64,000 nucleotides of DNA from contig CM036755.1 in NCBI GenBank assembly GCA_020796225.1, forward strand, positions 38,512,806-38,576,805, written 5' to 3'. Shown here piece after piece: positions 48,401 to 55,290 of the stretch (the first letter of the stretch is position 1; the number at the start of each line of letters is the position of its first letter). The notes under the pieces were generated by a model that made no database searches, had not been told where the DNA came from, and saw only the letters and a list, made by a program, of their open reading frames with translations. The position numbers and the translations under genes were made by a program. Source of the stretch: Arion vulgaris. Lineage: Eukaryota > Mollusca > Gastropoda > Stylommatophora > Arionidae.

Positions 48401-49733
48401 AATTCAAGTGATGAACAGTTCTGTGTTTACATTTTAGCGATGGCCATATGCATTTATGCGTTGCAAGGTTGCTTTTTGTGGCGGTATGGCTGTTTCATTC
48501 TGGGATTAGCTCACACAGGAGACAGTTGTTAGCATTTTGTATGATTTTCGTTGGCACAGGAACGGAGCAATTATGGGGTGATCCGTTGCAGTGAAGTTGG
48601 AACCATATATATGAACTGTATAAAGTGCAGTCATTTCTGTGAGACAGTACAGCATATCTTGCTTGAATGACCTGGACTACATAAAGCTAGACAAGAACTC
48701 CTCTCACCACATCCATCTGTTCATAATACCCTTTACACTAGTCTTTCAAAATTACAGAACACATGTAGATCCTACAATTTGACATTGGCTGCCAAGAGTG
48801 AAAACTCCAGTCCTTGTTAGAAGAAGAAGAAGAATATAGTATTCTTCGAACACTCCATATCGACATCTTGTCAACCACTCTGTGTGATTTGTATGTGATC
48901 TGAGCCTAAGAGTGATTGTACGTTGTGTCAGCTATGCGCCTACAAGTAGGCTAGTACATCCGATTTCTGCGCTGTTTTTTTATTTACTAGGGTAGCATCG
49001 CTATGACCTACATCAGTCGCCTCTTACGACATGCCTTGTAGGTCGCAGTGTTACTATTCTTTGCTTCCTTGCGGACCCCAACACCACACTGGTGAATATA
49101 GCATTCGAAGTGTGTGAAAGATGGTGGACATTGTAAATCTGAACTCATATATGCAGAAAATATATTTAGCAATGCCAAAGTACTGTAGTTTTACAAAGTA
49201 AAAAAACAACACACAGCAACGTTTGAACCAGAAGGCAAAGGATACACCATCAGGGAAGAAATATACTTCTTAGACAGCAGACATAACATATACAGCAGAC
49301 ATAACATATACAGCAGACATAACATAACATATTGAATAAGTTATGATTGCCATTTAAGAAGTGTATTTTTTCCCTCATGGTGTATCCTTTGTTTGAATAT
49401 CCTTTGTAATCTGCTTATGTGGTCGAACCGTTTAATTTGTTGTTTCTTGATGAAGTTTAGTACTGATTCTGTACCCACTTTTTTCCTGATGTCTTCATTT
49501 CTCAACCAGTCTCTTCTCAAATATATTATTTGTAAATGACATTATTTTGTGTTCCAGCATACAGTAATATGAAAGCATCACAGCAAGTCAACGAGAGACA
49601 AAGACTAGACGATATCAGCTTGCGTAAAGCTGCACATGGTCCTATTGTAAAGACCTATTCATACAACCCAAAGACTGTTCAAGATCCACAAAAGCTTCTA
49701 AACAATGCTGCTGAAGCAAAAACAAAATCATAA
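36395..49733 (+). CDS. OXA1L: Mitochondrial inner membrane insertase OXA1L (9 exons)
   Basis: Oxa1/YidC/Alb3-family insertase that inserts mitochondrially translated and some imported proteins into the inner membrane. CDS: join(36395-36490, 39363-39551, 40374-40587, 42282-42425, 43108-43193, 43682-43851, 46328-46428, 47766-47925, 49558-49733), about 444 aa, close to the usual animal length. The N-terminus MAARMSRGYSYTRQ is Arg/Ser-rich and acid-free, a matrix-targeting signal. Family blocks in order: GLGSYWPPGLVQQGLELLH, GLPWWGSIVLGTVVLRVCMF, FVGLRKMAYLPVESMKTGG, MPLVMLPFISNFPT, AMLVYWFTSNSFSLVQ, KIPRVR, and a basic matrix tail binding ribosomes in homologues. Splice sites are GT-AG. Exon 6 contains a net frameshift (see that entry). 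Confidence 0.9.
37257..37450 (+). mobile_element. Family D tRNA-derived SINE
   Basis: GCGTCTGTGGCCTAGGGTTA head, GTTCTGAGTTCGAATCACGC B box, CAATGGCAAACTACTGAACG. Third copy in the window, in OXA1L intron 1. Confidence 0.87.
37470..37840 (+). mobile_element. LINE-e RNase H C-terminus
   Basis: An open frame reads FHFIPGHMGVVGNERAGRLA (RNase H final His and Asp/Glu region), STPTARLQELGLKILVNRKE and GTVCCWTLLEILRRRSEHLW, then TCPECIEDI. It is intact over about 110 codons, longer than other LINE pieces here. It sits in an OXA1L intron in sense orientation. Confidence 0.82.
38040..38350 (-). mobile_element. LINE-f zinc-knuckle C-terminal fragment
   Basis: The reverse complement carries CTGCCAGTGTCAACAGGCAG and TCCTGCAAGACTGTTC, i.e. 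a CQCQQ...HFLQDCS-type Cys/His end. A sister copy is at 62335-62585. Confidence 0.6.
38735..39010 (+). mobile_element. LINE-c C-terminal fragment
   Basis: GGCATATCCTACGGAAGACA, GTGTCACTATACAAGCACTT, CCTAAACAGACTTGGAGACA. Homologous to 4560-4840. Confidence 0.75.
39085..39245 (+). mobile_element. LINE-d C-terminal fragment and tail
   Basis: GGCAAGAGGAAGACCACGGA, GAAAGAGCAAAAATAACAAT, ACCACGACACTGGGCAACAA, then AAGAAGAAGAAAA. The VNTR motif is cut after less than one unit. Confidence 0.75.
39363..39551 (+). CDS. OXA1L: OXA1L exon 2
   Basis: Acceptor TTTCCATTGCAG at 39362; 63 codons (ISNSRVLYAPFHSGLVDRH to SNGSTVLT); donor GTAGGT at 39552. Phase 0 in and out. RHQFRTTPLSSTALVRL has the Arg/Ser/Thr composition of a mitochondrial presequence near its cleavage region. 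Sequence conservation is low here in all animals, so this exon is inferred mainly from splice sites and phase. Confidence 0.7.
39620..39905 (-). mobile_element. Family G SINE interrupted by LINE-f tail
   Basis: GGATTGACTTCATTGC and ACTTCATTGCACTTGGCCTT bracket 39647-39790. The insert resembles 41690-41890 (GGCCTTCACACAAAAATGAG, GCATGAATTCATAGCGGGCG). The outer parts match family G. Confidence 0.55.
39940..40373 (+). mobile_element. LINE-like tail with 127-bp duplication abutting exon 3
   Basis: AAGTGGTTTGGCCACGATGA and AAGGGGCAGACCAAGAAAAA are a LINE C-terminus. The following block (GCGACCGAGC, ATCATCAGTT, ATTTTCCACATTTGTTACTC) is present twice, at about 40119 and 40240. The second copy ends only about 17 bp before the exon 3 acceptor, so that exon's branch-point region lies in LINE-derived sequence. 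Confidence 0.65.
40374..40587 (+). CDS. OXA1L: OXA1L exon 3
   Basis: Acceptor CTTTTTTTCTGCAG at 40373; 71 codons plus one base; donor GTAATA at 40588. It encodes a Pro-rich linker (YIPPVPPIPEV) and the start of the insertase domain (SVGLGSYWPPGLVQQGLELL, GLPWWGSIVL). Confidence 0.92.
40600..40980 (-). mobile_element. Family A SINE with triplicated 3' end
   Basis: Three successive copies of CGCTCCATATC...AACCACTCTATGTGATCTGA (40616, 40679, 40736) precede the rest of the element (GTGCTCACAAGTAGGCCAGC, head, CACCACACGGGCG). Confidence 0.82.
40980..41205 (-). mobile_element. Family C SINE, 3' half
   Basis: TTGATTGATTGATAG tail, AGTCATCATTGCACTTTAAT, GAAGACCTCAGCAACAGTGC, then GAATTTTGCTTAGGAAGC. 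Confidence 0.78.
41210..41575 (-). mobile_element. LINE-d reverse transcriptase fragment
   Basis: The complement of 35085-35340: minus-strand QGCTLSQLLF-type motif near 41510, then a catalytic-site region near 41410-41440 (LLFADDQV) and NKTKIMTFAREEN (41290-41320). LFADDQV retains the YxDD-type aspartates. Confidence 0.75.
41690..42230 (+). mobile_element. LINE-f C-terminus, zinc-knuckle ORF
   Basis: The 41894-42220 frame encodes HDSINTLNRKAVFRLRTGHC, RAHLHRMGLRDSTACTCGAP and SPEHILQDCPSL, then an EIWPTETTLQDKLWG stretch. This is the Cys-Cys-His-Cys end (CTCG...HILQDC) of RNase H-type LINE proteins and is unusually well preserved. It ends about 60 bp before OXA1L exon 4. Confidence 0.82.
42282..42425 (+). 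CDS. OXA1L: OXA1L exon 4
   Basis: Acceptor TATATTTGCAG at 42281; completes the split Gly codon; TVVLRVCMFPLVVKAQKMSV then MMNHMPTVQKLQLKF; donor GTTAGT at 42426, leaving one base. It covers the end of the first conserved transmembrane helix and the matrix hairpin. Confidence 0.93.
42535..42785 (-). mobile_element. Family B SINE
   Basis: Minus-sense: TCTTCTTTGCGTTCGTCCTT end, AAGAACGTGTATACGTTGCA, AGCCAAACCTTCTTAGTCGC, head ending GGTAACCACTCAGGCG. Confidence 0.87.
42790..42990 (-). mobile_element. Family A SINE, 5' part
   Basis: TATGTGCCTACAAGTAGGCC, ACTAGGGTAGCTTTCC, ACATGCCTTGTAGGTTGCAG, head ending CCAGCAATACACAGACTG. It lies directly next to a family B copy. Confidence 0.8.
43108..43193 (+). 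CDS. OXA1L: OXA1L exon 5
   Basis: Acceptor TTTTCTCTGCAG at 43107; completes the split Ala codon, then MRYGSELGDYMKRNNVKPFG and QLLMPLCQ; donor GTATAT at 43194, phase 0. The last ten exon bases (CTTGTGTCAG) are repeated in every unit of the downstream minisatellite. Confidence 0.92.
43194..43640. repeat. 32-bp minisatellite beginning at the OXA1L exon 5 donor
   Basis: Thirteen units plus a partial: GTAGATTTTGTTGTATTATA plus CCTGTGTGTCAG. The first unit starts at the first intron base. Most units end CAG and are followed by GTAGAT, recreating the exon/donor junction. Confidence 0.95.
43682..43851 (+). CDS. OXA1L: OXA1L exon 6, contains apparent frameshift
   Basis: Acceptor TCTCCTTCAG at 43681; frame 0 gives LPVFLSVFVGLRKMAYLPVE and SMKTGGMLWFR, then IIIICTIAD. 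The family pattern continues in the next frame as IYGLPLMTGYILVDSG to the donor GTAAGT at 43852. The exon is 170 nt, where phase requires 3n+1. An ATC repeat (43777-43788) and a net shift near 43800 account for this. If taken literally, frame 0 reaches TGA at 43841. It could be an assembly indel, an allele, or a disabled copy; all other exons are intact. Confidence 0.85.
43890..44070. repeat. Two copies of a decayed LINE-e tail
   Basis: GATCATCATCACTGCACATC and AAGTGCTCCGATCTC occur at 43897 and 44010. The complement resembles the GGAGCACCTATGGACATGT end of LINE-e. Confidence 0.5.
44090..44545 (+). mobile_element. Family G SINE interrupted by family B2
   Basis: 44095-44165 (ATGGAATCCCTAGGAATGTT) and 44445-44545 (CTTGGAAGGTGGCGTGCCAT) are parts of a plus-sense family G copy. 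44166-44440 between them is a full B2 element: CGAGTGGTTACCGGGGCCCA head, TTGGGGCTAGCTACCCC, tail ending GGGGTGAAGAAGAAAAC. Confidence 0.75.
44575..45180 (+). mobile_element. LINE-a C-terminus interrupted by a LINE-b tail
   Basis: 44595-44645 (LFCELSEEEAPRQ) and 44998-45180 (NEGRPLLRYKDVCKTSMNNF; FEKRLRDELRDKRKLR) are one coding end. The 44640-44995 insert is minus-sense and resembles 27440-27740 (GGTTTTCGCAAAGTGTGTCC, TTCATTATTTGTGACACTAT). Confidence 0.72.
45350..45900 (-). mobile_element. LINE RNase H domain, frameshifted
   Basis: Three minus-strand frames in succession: VANAHGRVVAERSGAYRTTT and MRMEVEAVTAALHWLSDFIY (45704-45895), then RLTWIYCPGHAGV (45628-45816), then IVGKLKMDKEDVLWSLRDCL (45409-45591). 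Joined conceptually they form an RNase H domain ending; two frameshifts separate them. In OXA1L intron 6, antisense. Confidence 0.8.
45975..46200 (+). mobile_element. Family E SINE
   Basis: CGCCCGCCTGCCCAGAGTGT, GACGATGGGTGACAAGCTCC, GGTGTTCGTGGCACCGCACC, GATGTCCATGGCACCGAGCC. Confidence 0.78.
46328..46428 (+). CDS. OXA1L: OXA1L exon 7
   Basis: 101 nt: acceptor CAGGCAG at 46327 (an alternative AG lies 4 bp upstream but breaks the frame). It completes Gly, then VDGISAQSQAHIMKWFLRCM and PLVMLPFISNFPT; donor GTAAGT at 46429. It matches the conserved MMPLxxLP helix of the family. Confidence 0.92.
46500..46726 (+). mobile_element. Family A SINE
   Basis: GGAATAAAGAATAGTAACAC, CTACAAGGCATGTCATAAGA, AGTAAATAAAAAGCATCG, GGCGCATAACTGGAACAT, AGTGGTCGATATGAAGC. 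Its last bases are cut by the TTAA of the next element. Confidence 0.85.
46727..47150 (+). mobile_element. piggyBac-like 5' fragment
   Basis: TTAA (46727-46730) is followed by CCCTTAGAACCCGAGCTCCC and GATATATCGG, resembling the MITE ends at 5442. An open frame (46911-47171) begins MLKRCSKFFGN, then RLTTKQADELVLNESEDKLD and an acidic stretch. This composition resembles the N-terminal region of piggyBac transposases. No catalytic domain is present and the right end is missing. Confidence 0.45.
47150..47335 (+). mobile_element. Family A SINE, 3' part
   Basis: GAGGTAGGGGCCTAGGGAAG, GTAAATAAAAAGCGTTGCAG, TGTAGGCGCATAACTGACAC, AAGTGGTCGGTATGGAGCAT, TGAAGAAGA. Confidence 0.8.
47395..47655 (+). mobile_element. 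LINE-c C-terminal fragment with local duplication
   Basis: RRRRWKYIGHTLKRNDQRIT then HQAWKCETNGSRKKGWLRET. A shortened copy of the first 50 bp (ATGTTGGGCATACTCTGAGA) precedes it at 47403. Confidence 0.78.
47766..47925 (+). CDS. OXA1L: OXA1L exon 8
   Basis: Acceptor TTCTTTGCAAG at 47765; AMLVYWFTSNSFSLVQVLFL, KIPRVRLYFNIPVKV, KKGFLEGFKEC; donor GTAAGT at 47926, leaving one base. It contains the last transmembrane helix and the start of the matrix tail. This is the best-conserved block in the gene. Confidence 0.94.
47935..48565. other. Intron 8 sequence, nothing recognised
   Basis: No ORF, tandem structure or known family is visible apart from scattered AT-rich blocks. Confidence 0.4.
48570..48842 (+). 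mobile_element. LINE-f zinc-knuckle C-terminal fragment
   Basis: YMNCIKCSHFCETVQHILLE, then PGLHKARQELLSPHPSVHN (one stop between); the Cys-Cys-His arrangement is that of the LINE C-terminus. It ends in GAAGAAGAAGAAGAA. Confidence 0.72.
48843..49100 (-). mobile_element. Family A SINE
   Basis: TTCTTCGAACACTCCATATC, ATGCGCCTACAAGTAGGC, ACTAGGGTAGCATCG, CATGCCTTGTAGGTCGCAGT, head ending AACACCACACTGGTGAA. Confidence 0.87.
49236..49391. repeat. Imperfect palindrome, 36-bp arms
   Basis: CAAAGGATACACCATCAGGG... (49236-49271) and its complement (49356-49391) differ at a few positions. The loop includes four short CAGACATAACATATACAG repeats. It is about 170 bp upstream of OXA1L exon 9. Confidence 0.85.
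49395..49530 (-). mobile_element. LINE-d fragment
   Basis: Complement contains FIKKQQIK (TTTAATTTGTTGTTTCTTGA on the plus strand) and ACGAAGACATCAGG-type coding sequence, as at 35650-35740. Confidence 0.6.
49558..49733 (+). CDS. OXA1L: OXA1L exon 9 (last)
   Basis: Acceptor TTTGTGTTCCAG at 49557; completes Ser, then YSNMKASQQVNERQRLDDIS, LRKAAHGPIVKTYSYNP, ending AAEAKTKS and TAA at 49731-49733. It corresponds to the basic matrix-exposed C-tail, with the family's AAxGPxxxTxxxNP pattern. Confidence 0.93.
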
Positions 49734-49849
49734 TACTTGGCTATAGTAGACAGTAAGAAGAGTAGATGACAAACATGTTCAAACTTGATTTGTTTGTTTT
49801 TGTTTGATCTGATTTTCTGTGAAGTTGTAGAAGAGTTGGATGTATTTTA

Positions 49850-50210
49850 TGAACACTTAAGTAAACAGATAGAAAAATCTCTGAGGGCCACAGAGATGTG
49901 GTTTTACAGAAGAATGATGAGAATCCCATGGTCTGCTAAAATGACTAGTGTTGAATGAGATCACTACACAGAGAAAGCTTATCAATATAAGAAAGAGGCG
50001 GTCATCATTTTTCGGGCATGTGATGAGAAGGTGAGGCCTAGAACACATTGTGAGAACCGGTAAAATTTAAGGTTGACTAGACAGGAAAATTGTTGATATC
50101 CTGACTTCATGGCACAGTAGGGTATCAACATCTGAGTTTATAGCAAACACCATATACAGAGATTTGTGGAGATCCATGATCCGGTATGACACCTGATGAT
50201 GATGAAGTAA
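49850..50210 (+). mobile_element. LINE C-terminus just downstream of OXA1L
   Basis: SLRATEMWFYRRMMRIPWSA, then a shifted frame with FFGHVMR-like and GKxGxxR-like motifs, and TGATGATGATGAAG at the end. It occupies the presumed 3' UTR region of OXA1L. Confidence 0.72.
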
Positions 50211-50487
50211 ACAAATGAATGAAGTTTTGAGAAAGATAAAAGTAAAGAAGAATTTGTTGAAGGAGTTTGTTGTTTTCGTTTGCTTTACACCAACCACTTG
50301 TTAAAGCATTCTTTGTGATTGGTGTGTGTTTTTTGTGCCAGTTTGTTGTCTACAGATCAGTATGCCAACACATCTGCTTTCTACTTGCTGTTTTAACTGG
50401 GTTCACCTCCTTATATGACACAATACAAAAAAAATGGACCTATTGCGGTCCATCCCCCTAGGCGAGACAGCTCCATTCATTTTTGAC

Positions 50488-50748
50488 GTCTCGGTTCTTC
50501 TTCAAACACTCCATATCGACCGCTTGTTAACCACTCTTTGTGAATTGCATGTGATCTGAGCCTAAGAGCGATTGTACATTGTGTCAGTTATGCGTCTACA
50601 AGTAGGCCGGCACATCTGATTTCTGCAACGCTTTTTATTTACTAGGGTAGCTTCCCCCTAGGCCCCTACCTCAGTCGTCTCTTACTTGTAGGTCGCATTG
50701 TTAGAATTTGTTGCTCCCCTTGAGAGCCCCGGCAACACATGTGCGACC
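50488..50748 (-). mobile_element. Family A SINE
   Basis: CTTCTTCAAACACTCCATAT, TGCGTCTACAAGTAGGCCGG, ACTAGGGTAGCTTCCC, head ending CCGGCAACACATGTGCGA. Confidence 0.87.
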
Positions 50749-50964
50749 TCGCGGTTAAAGTTTTCCTGTCTACGCCACTGGAAGGTGGGGTTGTCTTGTA
50801 TGTACTACAGGTCTTCCGTCATCTATTCATTTTCACTTTCTGCCCTTCCTAAGAAAGTCTACCTGACCCCAACTCTGCTGGATTCAGAACACGCCTTGTA
50901 GACCTATTTTTCTTTGATCATGATTCATTTTAGATCTGAATTCTCAGATTATGGTTTGTGAGTT

Positions 50965-51045
50965 GTGATGTAGAACTGAGGGGCAAGTTATGGAGATGTA
51001 GAACTGAGGGGCAAGTTATGGAGATGTAGAACTGAGAAAAAAACT
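50965..51045. repeat. 30-bp tandem repeat, about 3 copies
   Basis: GATGTAGAACTGAGGGGCAA plus GTTATGGA. A related 28-bp motif forms the array at 62035-62265. Confidence 0.85.
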
Positions 51046-51180
51046 GAGGCTTTAACATGGTGGAAATCAATTCAATTATTACTTTGCTTAAACACCCTAA
51101 CATTCAACCAAAGGAACTGAGCGCTTATGGTGGCAACATTAACCTGGAGATAATTTTTCTTTTGTTTACATTTTGCAGCA

Positions 51181-51526
51181 CAGTGTTTCCCAAACTGGGG
51201 TCCGGCAAGATACAGGGGGTCCTCAAGCACTTGAAGAAATGTGATCCTTGACATTTCAATTAGAAAAATAAATTTTGAAAACGGTGGTAAACTATTTCCA
51301 CTGCGAAATCAAGGGACCCAGATCGGAGTCTAAATGTCTGACAGGACAAAATGAAAGGTCATTTGAAGTTGCCCACAGTCTTAGAAATTGGAGCCAGCTT
51401 GACTGTTGGTGTGGTGTAATAACTCCATCACTGGAAGATTTACATATATAGAAACTTTTGGGGGTCCTTGACAGCGGAATGCATTTAAATGGGGGTCCAC
51501 GGTAATGCAAAGTTTGGGAGCCACTG
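51181..51526. mobile_element. Non-autonomous hAT element
   Basis: Left end CAGTGTTTCCCAAACTGGGG; right end AAGTTTGGGAGCCACTG is its imperfect complement, with GGGGTCC/GGACCCCC blocks near both ends. The 8-bp flanks (TTGCAGCA and TTGTAGAC) match at only 5 positions, so the insertion is old. Confidence 0.72.
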
Positions 51527-51906
51527 TTGTAGACAAAAATCAAGTCAATTTTGATCATCAGAAACGATTAGAAACATCCATCAAAAACCACTCGGATGTT
51601 GACAAAATTGAAGAGAATGACTCTTTTAATTTAGTCTTGATTAGTTCTTTCTTCTTTGTACAAATGTATTTTTCTTGAACTTCAAGTATGTCATTAAGTT
51701 TGAAACATGTGTTCATGAAATAGTATTGTATTATTGTTATCTATTATGTGTTTTCATCAGTGTTGTGCTGTGCACATCAACTTTTTTGTTGTGTTTTATG
51801 TTTCGAAGGATGTTTGACGCTTTTTATTCTGCATTTTGTTTTGAAATAAATGCAATGATTATTTATAACTTCATTCAAAGAAATCGCCTTCATTTTGTCC
51901 CGGGCA

Positions 51907-52122
51907 GTGTGGGGTAATTACCGAGCTTATAGATTGGATATGATATCAGAGGAAGCTGCAATGTACCGAAATGACGTTCTTAACGCCTTCTTAAAGTCTT
52001 TCCTGGCGGAGGAGTTTCAGGGTTGTGAATCCCACTCGCTGATCAGATTGAGAAATATGTGTAAATATTGGTACAGCCAGAAAAGAACCAAATTCGGCAT
52101 ACCAAATATGCAAAAATACTGA
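51907..52122 (+). CDS. Unassigned possible exon
   Basis: After a TTTTGTCCCGGGCAG acceptor-like sequence, the frame reads AVWGNYRAYRLDMISEEAAM, YRNDVLNAFLKSFLAEEFQG, then CESHSLIRLRNMCKYWYSQK and ends in TGA. The amphipathic, Glu/Arg/Leu-rich composition looks more like protein than the surrounding frames. I recognise no family, and no partner exon is found. It could be LINE-derived; a LINE-e tail follows directly. Confidence 0.25.
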   Translation: MWGNYRAYRLDMISEEAAMYRNDVLNAFLKSFLAEEFQGCESHSLIRLRNMCKYWYSQKRTKFGIPNMQKY

Positions 52123-52235
52123 TTAATCAACATTGAACTGGTGTGTTGGGCTTCTGGATTTGTTGAGGTGGAGATTGAAGCACCTATGGACATGTCTGGA
52201 GTGCTATGATGATAGTCATCGTATAATTGATATAG
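52110..52235 (+). mobile_element. LINE-e 3' coding tail, decayed
   Basis: AATCAACATTGAACTGGTGT, GGAGATTGAAGCACCTATGG, ACATGTCTGGAGTGC, TGATGATAG. Same order as 37725-37835. Confidence 0.65.
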
Positions 52236-52360
52236 GGATTGTGTTCTAGGATTGGACTCTACAGTCACCTCTGCACATACATTAGAGAGCTACAGCAGCA
52301 CACGTCTGAGGCTGTTGTCATCATCGCTTGCAATGGACGGCTATTATTATTATGATAAAC

Positions 52361-52410
52361 ACAACACACACACACACACACACACACACCCCTCCACACA
52401 CACACACACT
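52361..52410. repeat. CA dinucleotide microsatellite
   Basis: About 22 CA units with small interruptions. Confidence 0.97.
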
Positions 52411-52796
52411 TCTATAAAGAAGTGGAAGAGAAGAAGATATACAGCCCGATGCGGGCTTAAAGGGTGACTTGTGCGATGATTTGGTTTAAAGTGAGAAAGA
52501 GTTTGTCGATCTTACTCTCTCGCCCAATTCCTTCTATGTCCAGTGGCAGGACAGAGTCAAGAAGACTGGAGAAGGATCCGGGTACAGCGGATGACCAGGG
52601 CGTTCTATGTGCTTGGCCGTGCTCACTACGCTCTGCAACACGTTGCTGGCAGGCGCCTTCTTACTCTTTGAGTCAGAGTATGGTTTCATCCGCACAGTCT
52701 GCCAAGTCCAGTCTTTGCGTGTAGGGTTGACATACCCTGATTCACCGATTGGTTTAATACCGAATTGGTTACCCGCATCTGATTTAGCCTGCCTGT

Positions 52797-53155
52797 CCAG
52801 AGCCAACTATAAACTTATGGGCCTTCTGACTCGGGTAAGAATTATGGGAAATCAGACCACAACTACACCACTTGACCTCACATTCCAGTATTGCTGTATA
52901 TAGACGACTTCATTTTAAAATCAACACAACATGCTAAATCAAGGTTATATTATGCAACAAGTAAAGTTTTACAATAAAGAATATCAATATTATGAATATT
53001 TTTAACCAATAAATAACCATAGACTCAGAGAGTTGAGTAAAATTGCAAAAAAAAACTTGCAGCGTTCTACCAAACATATATAGATTCCAGCCCTCTGATC
53101 TAGGTCAGGTGTTTCCCTGTCTGTTGTCTGGCCTAGTTATCTAGAGTGGCCTGTC
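52797..53155 (+). mobile_element. Family J dispersed repeat, copy 2
   Basis: Inverse of 1180-1535; starts AGCCAACTATAAACTTATGG and ends near CTAGTTATCTAGAGTGG. Confidence 0.75.
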
Positions 53156-53400
53156 CCAGCTGGGGAGTGGCCGCTGTCGAATTTCCAGAAATAGTTGTTA
53201 TATGGGTCACAGAGCGTTTGCGTTTATCACGTAAATATTGGCCGAAACTTTTTGACAGCTTCACCCGTATATGCTTTATCACAACGTTTACAAGTGATGG
53301 TATAGATAACGTTACGTTGCGGGATTCGCGTGTAAAATACATCCTCAATAACAAAAGTGGCTTTAGGATAAAATTAGCGTACAGGTCTGTATGACATAAC

Positions 53401-53790
53401 ACAGCCAACTATAAACTCATACGGCCGGCGGACTCGGGTAAAAACTCTAGTAAATAAGACCACAACCGTCGCGTGACCTCGCCTTCCAGTTTTGTTGTAT
53501 ATAGACGATTTCATTTTAAAATCAATACAAAATGCTAAATCAAGGTTATATTATGTAACAAGTTTAGTTTAACAATAAGGAATATCAGTATTATGTAACA
53601 AGTTACTTTTAACAATAAGGAATATCAGTATTATGAATAATTTTCATCAATGAATAACCGTAGAATTTAGCAAAATTGCACACAAAATCTTGCAGTGTTC
53701 TATCAAACATATATAACAGTCAGCCCTCAACTGAAAACTAGGTCAGGATTTCCCCGGTCAGTTGTGTGGCCCAATATTAGATTTGGCTGT
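53401..53790 (+). mobile_element. Family J dispersed repeat, copy 3
   Basis: AGCCAACTATAAACTCATAC, GGTTATATTATGTAACAAG, CAATAAGGAATATCAGTATT. The last motif is duplicated (53571 and 53609). Confidence 0.72.
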
Positions 53791-53854
53791 GGACATAAGT
53801 ACATGTACAACATCACTGACGGCCACATTGGACGGTGGCAAAATGACAATGGAT

Positions 53855-54275
53855 TTAATGGAAGTGTATTTAGGTGCTCGTCTCTCTTGCCAAATGTACC
53901 AGGTTCGCTTCCTCGTGGAGCCATCTGGATATTTTTCCAGAGATCCCTGATCTCAGTGTAGGTGAGGTCGAGTTCCTAGTCCTATCGAAGACGGACGATA
54001 AAACGTAGGTTCTGTGTTCAATGTGTGCACGTAAAAGGACCATTGGCAGTTCAAAATTGAGAACAGGAAGCTGGAAAGCCGCTGCCAGGACAAAGTTCAT
54101 TAGAAAAGATTAAGAATAAAATTCCTACAAAAATATTTTCACTATCTTGAATGGACTCTCACCGGTGCTTCAGAGTTTGTGCACTGCCGCTGAGATCTTC
54201 TGTGTAAGAAAGCTATTGGAAGCACACATGGTTACTCCCCGAAGTGCAATGATGATGATCCAATCAATCAATCAA
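53855..54275 (+). mobile_element. Family C SINE
   Basis: TTTAGGTGCTCGTCTCTCTT head remnant, GTACCAGGTTCGCTTCC (B box), TGATCTCAGTGTAGGTGAGG, CGAAGTGCAATGATGATGAT, then CAATCAATCAATCAA. Confidence 0.85.
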
Positions 54276-54277
54276 CT

Positions 54278-54478
54278 CTGGTGGTTGGAAAGCTTCATAG
54301 ACAACATCCACACGTCATCCATACCGAAAACTGCCGTTTTGGACCTTCCGAAGCATCGACTGAGAATACAGCACAACGACGGTCCCAGTAAACGGAGTTC
54401 CATACAGTCACTGGAGAGCAGCACAGTAACGGCTTCAACCTCCATCTCACACTGGAAATAGTTGTCCGTTACGTTCCA
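54278..54478 (-). mobile_element. LINE RNase H fragment
   Basis: The complement reads MEVEAVTV and SRCFGRSKTAVFGMDDVW in shifted frames, matching 45640-45860. Confidence 0.62.
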
Positions 54479-54482
54479 TAAA

Positions 54483-54722
54483 AGTTATATCTCTCGTGAT
54501 CACCGCTTAGACTGATTTACCAGATTTCCTCATAAATCACATTCATGTGGAAATATGATTCATGCAGCCTTAGCATGGGTGTGTTTCATCACAACTTCAG
54601 CGCCATTTGGAACTCCGGTGCTTATCCTTTGGCGATGTGTCCGGTTTTAGCCAGCATTTACTTCGTTCGCTCTCCGTCAGCCTTGGGATGTCCCCAGCTG
54701 ATCTGCAAGGCAGCATGTAACA
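54483..54722 (+). mobile_element. Family H repeat
   Basis: TCTCTCGTGATCACCGCTTA, CATTCATGTGGAAATATGAT, GTGTGTTTCATCACAAC, GGCGATGTGTCCGGTTTTAG, TCGCTCTCCGTCAGCC, CTGCAAGGCAGCA. Confidence 0.72.
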
Positions 54723-54727
54723 AAGTT

Positions 54728-55070
54728 GTAACATTCCAGGTATTAATTCTAGAGGTAGACAAGAATGGGTACTATCACCGATGCTGTTCATCACATGAAA
54801 AAAAGGTTTTCATCACATGTATCGATCAAATCTATAAAATAGCTAATACCAGTGAAGGGAACAACTATGGGGAACTCTTAAACGAAATTCTTTTTTATTA
54901 CGATCAGGTAATCATAACACCAGGGGAACAGCAACACATTAACCAACTCTATTTAAAATGTAATTAATACAATATGAGACTAAACATCGTCAGAACCGAA
55001 GTAATGACATTCGCTAGAGAGGAAAACGTGACCAATATTTCCATCGACACACTTAGCCGTTAAAAAAAGC
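54728..55070 (+). mobile_element. LINE-d reverse transcriptase fragment
   Basis: IDQIYKIANTSEGNNYGELL then NEILFYYDQVIITPGEQQHI. YYDQ replaces the catalytic YADD motif of the intact enzyme. Same order as 35120-35340. Confidence 0.78.
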
Positions 55071-55074
55071 CTAA

Positions 55075-55290
55075 GACTTGACATACCTCATCATCATGAA
55101 ATAGCTTGTTCTGGGCAGAACTTTGCCACTCCAATAGTTCTCCTGAATCCATCTTATCCGTGGTCTTCCTCTTCTTCTCTTTGCCGGTCGCGGTATGCCT
55201 CCTTTCATGATGATCTTCTCCAACCATTCGTGTCTTTTTATATGTCCAACATGCTTCAATTTTCTTATTTGTAGCATCAGCCAGTTTTCA
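55075..55290 (-). mobile_element. LINE-b C-terminal fragment
   Basis: Minus strand: RKLKHVGHIKRHEWLEKIIM, RRRGRPRIRWIQ. It interrupts the LINE-d element whose parts lie at 54728-55070 and 55960-56375. Confidence 0.75.
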
